From Solirubrobacteraceae bacterium (GTDB lineage Bacteria; Actinomycetota; Thermoleophilia; Solirubrobacterales; Solirubrobacteraceae): DNA of 64,000 nt. Shown in pieces: positions 26,634-33,212 of the stretch. Where the stretch lies: the NCBI GenBank assembly GCA_017744415.1, contig JAGIBJ010000128.1, positions 23,800 through 87,799 on the forward strand, in the 5' to 3' direction. The notes under the pieces are model-generated. The model was not told the origin of the DNA and did not search any database. It was given only the letters and a program-made list of their open reading frames with translations. Made by a program: the position numbers and the translations under genes. Position 1 is the first letter of the stretch. The number at the start of each line of letters is the position of its first letter.

Positions 26634-27856
26634 GCGAACTCCAATCGCCCGACCCACTTCGTGCAGTGCACGCCGGGCAAGGCCGGGACGATGATCCGGG
26701 CCGGGAATCCGTGATCGAGGGAGAGGTCGGCGCCGTTCACCTTCAGCGCGAGCAGTCCGCGCTCGGCGTGGATCTGGGCCCGCCCGAGCGTGGTCTGCTT
26801 GAACGCTCCGGCCGGCTGCACCGACACCACATGCACCTGCTCGGCATCGTCGATCCCTGCGCGCACGGCGAGGTCGAGCAGCCGCACGCCGGTCCACGTC
26901 TGTACCGACGACCAGCCTTCGACACACGCGATCGGTAGATCGTAGGTGTGCTGGGGCATCACGAGGAGGTCTTCACGGGAGAGGGCGACCACGTCGCCGT
27001 CGGGCGTGGCGAGCTGCAGCCGCCACGCGTCGCCCACCAGCTGCTGGGTGATGCGGGCGACCTTGGCGGTCTTGTTGACCGGGAAGTCGTCGGATCCCGC
27101 GCCACGCGGGGCGAACAGCGCGAGCTCGCGGAGCGGTCCTCCGGCCGACTGCCCGACGGTGGTCAGCATCACCGCACCGGTCGAGGCGCCCATCAGGCCG
27201 AGGACGCCGCGGCGAGAGATCGTCGTCGTGCCGGGGTTGGGCGTGCGGAGCGGGTCGTCGGCCATCCCGAGCACATCCGCCCGCGTGCGGTAGGCCGCGC
27301 GCATCTTCGGGAGCTGCGTGGCGACGTGGAGCATCACCGAGGCCACGAAGAGCCATGCGCCGTAGTAGTGCGCGACGACGAAGTTGAAGTGCCACGGGTA
27401 GAAGAGCTGGGCGTTCGTGAGGCCCGTCGCGAGCTGGAACGTCGCCGACCCCACGAGCAGCAGGTTGGCGAGCTTCCCGAGCGCCTCGCCTGGCTTCAGC
27501 GGCGGCGGCCATGAGAAGAGCAGCGGGATGACCGACCAGAGCTTGAAGAGCAGCAGCGGCACCATCATCAGCCCGAACGTGACGTGCGCGCCTTGCGTCA
27601 GGGCATAGAGCCATGATGGCCCGGATGGCCACGAGAACACCAGCAATTGCAGGTCTTTCTCGCGGGGGATCAGCGCGTTGCGCCCGAGGTCGGGCTGGTA
27701 GGCCGCGTGCGAGATGAAGCCGGTACTGGCGACGATCACGATTGCCACGAGCAACACGCTGCCGATCAGCGTGGTCGTCCAGGTACTGCGAACTGGGCTC
27801 CGCCAGAACCCGGGCCGCGCCGGGCCGGGCGGCGGCTCCTCGGGAATCAGGCCCAC
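26630..27856 (-). CDS. Membrane-bound molybdopterin oxidoreductase with b-type cytochrome-like TM domain
   Basis: 408 residues from a GTG at 27854-27856 that overlaps the upstream methyltransferase end. Four TM helices (about 30-46, 90-113, 131-146, 160-178) carry several His and look like a b561-type domain. A twin-arginine motif, ISRRGVLGLMG (RR at 215-216), precedes a fifth helix. The sulfite-oxidase-fold Moco domain follows, with the Mo-ligand Cys311 in IACVEGWSSVQTWTGV and the family C-terminus GFPARIIVPALPGV. This is the layout of actinobacterial proteins inserted by both Sec and Tat. Substrate unknown. Confidence 0.88.
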   Translation of the reverse strand: MGLIPEEPPPGPARPGFWRSPVRSTWTTTLIGSVLLVAIVIVASTGFISHAAYQPDLGRNALIPREKDLQLLVFSWPSGPSWLYALTQGAHVTFGLMMVPLLLFKLWSVIPLLFSWPPPLKPGEALGKLANLLLVGSATFQLATGLTNAQLFYPWHFNFVVAHYYGAWLFVASVMLHVATQLPKMRAAYRTRADVLGMADDPLRTPNPGTTTISRRGVLGLMGASTGAVMLTTVGQSAGGPLRELALFAPRGAGSDDFPVNKTAKVARITQQLVGDAWRLQLATPDGDVVALSREDLLVMPQHTYDLPIACVEGWSSVQTWTGVRLLDLAVRAGIDDAEQVHVVSVQPAGAFKQTTLGRAQIHAERGLLALKVNGADLSLDHGFPARIIVPALPGVHCTKWVGRLEFA

Positions 27857-28479
27857 CGGAGCTCCGCGAACCACCGGCCCTCGTCGGACCACCGATCGGC
27901 GACCCGCAAGCCGGCGTCGGCGGCAACCTGAGCGATCTGGTCGGAGGCGACGCGCGCCCACGGGAACCAATGGGAGACGTCCTCGCCGCGCTCGAGCCGC
28001 ACGGGGAGCGACTGGATGCCCGTGCCGGGCTGATCGGTTTCGACGAGCACGGCGCCCGTCGGGCTGAGGAGCGCGGCCGTCTGCCGCAGGAGGGCGACGG
28101 GATCGCCACCGATCCCGAGGTTGCCGTCGAGCAGCAGCACCGTCTCCCAGACTCCGAGTTCGAGGCCGTGGTCGAACACGTCGCCGAGCACGGCCTCGGC
28201 GCCGCGCGCGCTCGCAAGCTGCACGGCGCGAGGCGAGGCGTCGATCCCGAGCGCTGCGATGCCTCGCTGCACCAGGGCCGAGACGTGCCGGCCGGGCCCG
28301 CAACCGAGATCCAGGACGGGTCCGCGGGCGCGAGCGATGAGGCGTTCGTCGACGGGGTCGGCGTCCGCGAGCCACCGGTGCACCGAGAGCAGCTGCACGA
28401 CCCCGTCGGCGTGGCGAGCGGTCAGCGAGCCGCCCGCCTCGAGGGCCGATTCATAGACACCGAACGGACGCGAGGTCAC
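27847..28479 (-). CDS. Class I SAM-dependent methyltransferase
   Basis: 210 residues with SAM motif I VLDLGCGPGRHVSALVQRG, an acidic end of strand 2 (LGIDASPRAVQLASARG) and ETVLLLDGNLGIGGDP in place of motif IV. The target is unknown. The ATG overlaps the DUF2064 stop by 4 nt, and its stop lies 8 nt inside the molybdoenzyme frame, so it is the third gene of a tightly coupled operon with two sugar transferases upstream. Confidence 0.9.
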   Translation of the reverse strand: MTSRPFGVYESALEAGGSLTARHADGVVQLLSVHRWLADADPVDERLIARARGPVLDLGCGPGRHVSALVQRGIAALGIDASPRAVQLASARGAEAVLGDVFDHGLELGVWETVLLLDGNLGIGGDPVALLRQTAALLSPTGAVLVETDQPGTGIQSLPVRLERGEDVSHWFPWARVASDQIAQVAADAGLRVADRWSDEGRWFAELRWA

Positions 28480-29138
28480 GCCGCCGCCTCGAGACTCGCC
28501 GCCGCGACGCTGACTGCGGCCGCGAAGTAGGTGCCTGGTGCTTCGCGGGCGACGGTGCGCGCCTCGGCGAAGTGGTCGACGTCGGTGAGTACGGGGAGGC
28601 GCAGATCGACGGTGAGGCCCTTCGCGAGGAGCCGGTCGAGCTGCTGCGCACCGGTGTCGTCCCGGCTCATCGGCACGCCGCGGATGAGGTCCGGATCGTG
28701 GCCGTGGCGCAAGCCGATCCCCCAGTAGCCGCCATCATGGGTCATACCCAAGACAGCGTCGAATCCGCCCGGCGACGCAAGGGTTTCGGCGGCGTTGGCG
28801 AGAACCGACGCGGTGATCTGCGGGGTGTCCATGCCGATGAGGAACATCGGCCCGTCGACGGCGCCGAAGGCCGCAGCGAGCCGCTCGTCGAGCCCGCCGC
28901 CGACCTGCGGCATTACGTCGACGCCTGCCGGGAGCCATGCGCCTGGGGAGCCGTCGAGCACGCAGATCCGGCGGAGCGCCGGCGCTGCCATCACGGCGGC
29001 GAACGTGTCGCGCAGGGCGGCCTCGGCGATCATCGCCGCGTGCTGCGGCGTACAGGGCGGCGTGAGGCGCGTCTTGACGCGTCCCGGCACCGGCTCCTTC
29101 GCGATCACGGCGAGCGTGACGGGAGAGAGGAGGCTCAT
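28476..29138 (-). CDS. DUF2064 / TIGR04282-type glycosyltransferase
   Basis: 220 residues with a GT-A-like nucleotide-sugar fold: TLAVIAKEPVPGRVKTRLTP at the start, then MFLIGMDTPQITASVLANAA with the metal-binding Asp, and VLGMTHDGGYWGIGLRH. TIGR04282 names it an arsenosugar biosynthesis transferase in some bacteria, but no arsenic genes are visible here, so that role should not be assumed. The ATG overlaps the GT2 stop by 4 nt. It probably transfers a sugar or sugar-alcohol to a small acceptor. Confidence 0.85.
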   Translation of the reverse strand: MSLLSPVTLAVIAKEPVPGRVKTRLTPPCTPQHAAMIAEAALRDTFAAVMAAPALRRICVLDGSPGAWLPAGVDVMPQVGGGLDERLAAAFGAVDGPMFLIGMDTPQITASVLANAAETLASPGGFDAVLGMTHDGGYWGIGLRHGHDPDLIRGVPMSRDDTGAQQLDRLLAKGLTVDLRLPVLTDVDHFAEARTVAREAPGTYFAAAVSVAAASLEAAA

Positions 29139-29779
29139 GCGAGCACCGCCTGCATGTCGCGTACGGCCCGCAGGGTGCCCTTGACGGTGCCAGTCACCTT
29201 GCTGGTTCCCACGCGCGGCCGGTAGTCGACCTCGACCTCCTGCACCGTCCACCCCTCGGCGGCGGCACGGAGCACCATCTCGAGCGGCCAGCCGAAGCGA
29301 CGATCGGCGATCCCCAGGCCCAGCAGGGCTTCGCGGGGCGCCGCGCGCATGGGCCCAAGGTCGCGGAGCACCACGCCCGAGCGAGTGCGCAGACGCCGCG
29401 CGACCACCCAGTTCGCTGCACGCGCGTGCGGCGGCCAGGCGCCCCGTTCGGTGGGGCGGCGGGCGCCGAGAACGAGCTGCGCCGTACCCCGAGACACGGG
29501 ATCCGCGACGCGCGGGAGCTGACCGGGATCGAGCGAGGCATCGCAGTCCATGAAGCAGACAACATCGCTCGTCGCGGCCGAAAGACCTGCAAAGCACGCC
29601 GATCCGAAGCCGGGCTCGGGCTCGTGCACCACCTGCGCTCCGAGCCGGCGGGCGAGATCGCCGGAGCCGTCGGTGGAGCCGTTGTCGACGACGATCGGCG
29701 AGTAACCGGGCGGGATCCGCTCGAGCACCCACGGGATCGCGCCGGACTCGTTCAAGACGGGAAGCACGACATCTGGCAC
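29135..29779 (-). CDS. Family 2 glycosyltransferase
   Basis: 214 residues of GT-A fold: VVLPVLNESGAIPWVLERIP, IVVDNGSTDGSGDLA and CFMDCDASLDPGQL with the DxD-type metal site. RRFGWPLEMVLRAAAEGW resembles the acceptor region of dolichol-phosphate-mannose-synthase-like enzymes. There is no C-terminal membrane helix. It is the first gene of a five-gene operon. The GTG at 29777-29779 with GGAG upstream is preferred over a TTG 30 nt earlier. Confidence 0.88.
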   Translation of the reverse strand: MPDVVLPVLNESGAIPWVLERIPPGYSPIVVDNGSTDGSGDLARRLGAQVVHEPEPGFGSACFAGLSAATSDVVCFMDCDASLDPGQLPRVADPVSRGTAQLVLGARRPTERGAWPPHARAANWVVARRLRTRSGVVLRDLGPMRAAPREALLGLGIADRRFGWPLEMVLRAAAEGWTVQEVEVDYRPRVGTSKVTGTVKGTLRAVRDMQAVLA

Positions 29780-29911
29780 GTGAACAGTCTCCGTAAGAAA
29801 CCTGGGCAATTCCTGAACTTCTACGAACGAACCCGGTCACATCCCGCGGATCAGGGGGACGCGGCGGGGTTTCGGGGGACACGCCAGGCCGGCTGCTCTA
29901 GCGTGCGCCCC

Positions 29912-30943
29912 ATGGACCTCGTCACGGGTGGCTGCGGCTTCATCGGCTCGCACATCGTCGACGCGCTCGCCGCGCTGGGCCGGCCGGTGCGAGTGCTCGA
30001 CCACGAACCGCCGGCCTGGCCGGTGCCGGATGGCGTCGAAGTGATCACGGGCGACGTGCGCGACTCCGCCACTGTCAGCGCGGCACTCAGGGGTGTGACG
30101 ACGATCTGCCACCAGGCCGCGATGGTCGGGCTCGGCGTCGATCTCGACGATCTCCCCGGCTACGTCTCCCACAACGACCTCGGCACGGCCGTCCTGCTTC
30201 GCGAGGCGGCGCACGCCCACACCGTCGACCGCCTCGTCCTGGCATCGAGCATGGTCGTCTACGGCGAGGGCCGCTACACCTGCCCAGCCGACGGCATCGT
30301 CCGCCCCGGCCCCCGCGCGCTCGAGGATCTGGAAGCCGGCCGCTACGAACCGCCGTGCCCGCAGTGTGGGCGCCCGCTCGAGCCGCAGCGCGTGCCCGAG
30401 GATGCCCCGGTCGACCCCCGCAACGTGTACGCCGCCACCAAGCTTCAGCAGGAGCACCTCGCGAGTGCCTGGGCCCGCGAGCGCAGGCTGCCGGTGACCG
30501 CCCTGCGCTACCACAACGTGTACGGCCCCCGGATGCCTCGCGACACGCCCTACGCCGGCGTCGCCTCGCTCTTCGCCTCGGAGCTCGCGGCCGGCCGGCC
30601 GCCGCGCGTGTTCGAAGACGGCGGCCAGCTCCGCGACTTCGTGCACGTGCGCGACATCGCCGCCGCCAACGTCCTGGCGATCACGGCCGATCAGCCCATC
30701 GACGGCGCCTTCAACGTCTGCTCGGGCACACCACGGTCGGTGCTCGACATGGCCGAGGCGCTCGCCCGTGCGGCCGGTGCCGGCGCACCGCAGCCCGAGG
30801 TCGTCGGCGGTTACCGCCTCGGCGACGTGCGGCACGTATTCGCCGATCCGTCGCAGGCCAGCGAGCTGCTCGGCTTCACCGCGCAGGAAGACTTCGACGC
30901 CGGGATGGCGGAGCTCTTCGCAGGGGTCAGCACCGTGGGCTAG
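29912..30943 (+). CDS. NAD-dependent nucleotide-sugar epimerase with a CxxC insert
   Basis: 343 residues of extended SDR type. The N-terminal GGCGFIGSHIVDAL binds NAD, and the YAATK motif (NVYAATKLQQEHL) holds the catalytic Tyr/Lys. An insert around residues 120-150 contains YTCPADGIV and PPCPQCGRPLEPQ, suggesting a bound metal. This arrangement is like dTDP-rhamnose 4-epimerase-type enzymes, so a role in making a deoxysugar donor is likely. It starts at ATG 29912 and is divergent from the GT2 operon by about 130 bp. Confidence 0.85.
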   Translation: MDLVTGGCGFIGSHIVDALAALGRPVRVLDHEPPAWPVPDGVEVITGDVRDSATVSAALRGVTTICHQAAMVGLGVDLDDLPGYVSHNDLGTAVLLREAAHAHTVDRLVLASSMVVYGEGRYTCPADGIVRPGPRALEDLEAGRYEPPCPQCGRPLEPQRVPEDAPVDPRNVYAATKLQQEHLASAWARERRLPVTALRYHNVYGPRMPRDTPYAGVASLFASELAAGRPPRVFEDGGQLRDFVHVRDIAAANVLAITADQPIDGAFNVCSGTPRSVLDMAEALARAAGAGAPQPEVVGGYRLGDVRHVFADPSQASELLGFTAQEDFDAGMAELFAGVSTVG

Positions 30944-31029
30944 TCCCGACGCCGAGCGCTGCGGCGGGGCGCTGAGAGCGCCCGGCCGCGGCCTGACAGA
31001 GGGGGAGCTACAGGCCGCGGCGGGGCATC

Positions 31030-31797
31030 TCAGGCGCCGAGCTCATCGCGCTCGGCGAGTGACACGAACGCCTCAACGACGTCCGGGTCGAACTGGGTTC
31101 CCGCGTTTTCACGCAGGAACTCGAGGGCGCGTGAGGGGGACCACGCACCCTTGTACGGGCGCTCGGCGACGAGCGCGTCGTAGACATCGACCACCGCGAC
31201 GATGCGGGCCGCGAGGGGGATGCGGTCGAAACTCAGGCCGTCCGGGTAGCCGCGGCCATCCCAGCGCTCGTGGTGCGAGCGGGCGATCCGGGCGGCCATG
31301 CGGAGCACGGCGTCGTCGCCGGCGGCGTCGCAGATCGCCTGCCCGGCCTCGGCGTGGCGCTGCATCACGACGCGCTCGCGCGTGGTGAGCGCCCCCGGCT
31401 TGTCGAGCACCGACATCGGGATCTCGAGCTTGCCGACGTCGTGCAGGGGGGCGGCATCGCGGATGAGGGCGATGAAGTGCGCGTCGAGGCCCATGCGGGC
31501 GGCAACGGCCTCAGCGGCACGGCCCACGCGACGGGAGTGCTCGGGGGAGCCACCGTCGACCGACTCGGCGAGCGAAGTGAGCCGGCGGACCTCGGGGGAG
31601 ACCACGACGCGGAGGCCGGCCTCGACCGCGGCTGCATGGCCACCGAGACGGGTGCGGAGGTCACGCGTGAGTTGCGCGTGATCGCGGGGATCCTGACGGT
31701 TGCGCCAGTGCGCGAGCGCCGGTGCGACCGCCCCGGCGAGGGCGGCGGATCCGCGGGTGCGGTGCGCTCCGGTCATGTCGGCGTTGCCCAAGTCCAC
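31030..31797 (-). CDS. HD-GYP domain protein, c-di-GMP phosphodiesterase type
   Basis: 255 residues. The catalytic HD pair is in PLHDVGKLEIP, and HHERWDGRGYPDGL is the GYP motif. HxD-type residues SPEHSRRVGRAAEAVA and RIVAVVDVYDALVAERPYK complete the metal site. The N-terminal 90 residues are Arg/Ala-rich without a recognised sensory domain. It should hydrolyse c-di-GMP or a similar dinucleotide. No GGDEF protein is in the window. A downstream ATG at 31776 is a possible shorter start. Confidence 0.92.
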   Translation of the reverse strand: MDLGNADMTGAHRTRGSAALAGAVAPALAHWRNRQDPRDHAQLTRDLRTRLGGHAAAVEAGLRVVVSPEVRRLTSLAESVDGGSPEHSRRVGRAAEAVAARMGLDAHFIALIRDAAPLHDVGKLEIPMSVLDKPGALTTRERVVMQRHAEAGQAICDAAGDDAVLRMAARIARSHHERWDGRGYPDGLSFDRIPLAARIVAVVDVYDALVAERPYKGAWSPSRALEFLRENAGTQFDPDVVEAFVSLAERDELGA

Positions 31798-31936
31798 GCC
31801 TCACACCATGCCCGACCCGGGCCCCGTTGTAACCGGCCGATGGGACCCTTCTGGTCGACTGGTTGCATGACCGATCGGCCCAGGCTGATCGACCCAAAAA
31901 ATCGGGTCTGAATTCCGGCCGCGGCCCGGTCCAGAC

Positions 31937-31952
31937 ACGGGCAGAATTGACC
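31937..31952. promoter_or_regulatory. Shared 16-bp motif upstream of the DHp protein
   Basis: ACGGGCAGAATTGACC lies 38-54 bp upstream of the gene at 31991. An almost identical string, ACGGGCAGAATTGTCC, is at 37461-37476 between two genes. The core GGGCA-N4-TGNCC is an imperfect inverted repeat, so it may be a regulator site. Confidence 0.35.
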
Positions 31953-31990
31953 GTCGATAGTGGTGCGGACATTCTCGTCCACTCTCAGTC

Positions 31991-32470
31991 ATGCCGGAGT
32001 TCAGCATCAACACTCTCACCGCCGTCGTCGAGCAGCTCCCCGTTCCCGTCATCCTCACGACGGAGGAGGGCGACATCGTGGCGATCAGCCATGCGAGTCA
32101 CTCCCTGATCGGCGCGCCCGGCCCGGGCGACACGGTGAGCTCGCTTCTCGAGCGCGCCGTGCCCACGCCGCAGACGGTCGAGCACCGCGTCGAGGCCGAC
32201 GGCTCCCCCTTCCTCCTCGTCGCTCTCGACGACAGCCTGCGCACGCCGCCGGCCGATGTCGCCGCGCTCGCGCGGGCCACCGCTCACGACTTCAACAACC
32301 TCCTCGGCGTGATCATCAACTTCACGTCGCTGGCTGCAGCGCAGGTTGCACCGGGCTCGAATGCGGCCCAGGATCTGCAGGAAGTCCTTGTGGCTTCGCG
32401 CCGCGCCGCTACGCTCACGCAGCGGCTGCTTCAGATCGCGGCCTCTGCGCCCGATCACGAGACTGAGTAA
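31991..32470 (+). CDS. Histidine-kinase fragment with PAS-like and DHp domains only
   Basis: 159 residues. An N-terminal PAS-like half (VVEQLPVPVILTTEEGDIVA) is followed by a complete DHp helix pair carrying the phospho-acceptor His99 in ATAHDFNNLLGVI and a second helix (AQDLQEVLVASRRAATLTQRL). The reading frame ends there; no HATPase domain follows in the 72 nt before the next gene. HDFNN is the same subtype as the hybrid kinase at 33213. It could be a phosphotransfer partner, an inhibitor or a heterodimer partner. A NarL-type regulator follows. Confidence 0.8.
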   Translation: MPEFSINTLTAVVEQLPVPVILTTEEGDIVAISHASHSLIGAPGPGDTVSSLLERAVPTPQTVEHRVEADGSPFLLVALDDSLRTPPADVAALARATAHDFNNLLGVIINFTSLAAAQVAPGSNAAQDLQEVLVASRRAATLTQRLLQIAASAPDHETE

Positions 32471-32542
32471 GCCAGCGGTCCGGGGGGACCAGGTGTGGGG
32501 AAGTCATATATCCGCCGTATCGGCGTGGTTGACTAAGCGGCG

Positions 32543-33181
32543 ATGAGCAGTCAGATCCGCTTGATCATCGCGGATGACCATCCGCTGTACCGCTCGAGCG
32601 TCGAGCGCGTCGTCCGTCTGAGCCCAGAGCTCAGCGTCGTCGGCTTGGCGTCGGATGGCCGCGAGGCGCTGGACATGGTCCACGAGCTCCGTCCGGACAT
32701 CGCGGTGGTCGACCTCAACATGCCCGAGCTCGATGGCATCGCGCTCCTCGATGCGCTGGTGCAGGAGGGGTCCGAGACGAAGGTCGTCATCCTCACCGGC
32801 CACCTCGAGAGCGAGCAGGTGTACCGCGCCGTGGAGCTCGGCGCCGCCGCCGTCGTCAGCAAGCTCGTGGAACCGGATTCGCTCGTGGGCACGCTCCTCG
32901 ACGTCGCCTCCGGCCGCGTCGTCCTCGGCATGGAGGTGCAGTCGCTGCTCGCCGGCGAGGTGCGCGCGCGCCGTCGCGACGACCGCCCGGTGCTCACCGA
33001 CCGCGAGCGCGAGGTACTCACGCAGATCGCCGACGGCCAGAGCGTCGCCGAGATCGCCGCATCGATCCACCTCAGCCCTTCCACCGTGAAGAGCCACCTC
33101 GAGAGCCTGTACCGCAAGCTCGAAGTCAGCGATCGCGCCGCCGCGGTCGCGACCGCGATGCGCAAGGGCCTGCTCCGCTGA
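32543..33181 (+). CDS. NarL/FixJ-family response regulator
   Basis: 212 residues. The receiver domain has DD at 11-12 and the phosphorylated Asp57 in VVDLNMPELDG, with the conserved Thr in VVILTGHLE. A LuxR-type HTH follows (LTDREREVLTQIADGQSVAE ... STVKSHLESLYRKL). It should be a DNA-binding transcription factor. It lies 72 nt after the DHp-only gene and is convergent with the hybrid kinase gene, so it is a candidate target of both. Confidence 0.93.
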   Translation: MSSQIRLIIADDHPLYRSSVERVVRLSPELSVVGLASDGREALDMVHELRPDIAVVDLNMPELDGIALLDALVQEGSETKVVILTGHLESEQVYRAVELGAAAVVSKLVEPDSLVGTLLDVASGRVVLGMEVQSLLAGEVRARRRDDRPVLTDREREVLTQIADGQSVAEIAASIHLSPSTVKSHLESLYRKLEVSDRAAAVATAMRKGLLR

Positions 33182-33212
33182 ACGCCGCCGCAGGCCAGGC
33201 CGCGCGGCTGGG

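Noticed and set aside
28476..29138. Arsenosugar biosynthesis function for the TIGR04282 protein
   Set aside because: No arsM, arsS or other arsenic gene is nearby, so only the fold-level call is kept.
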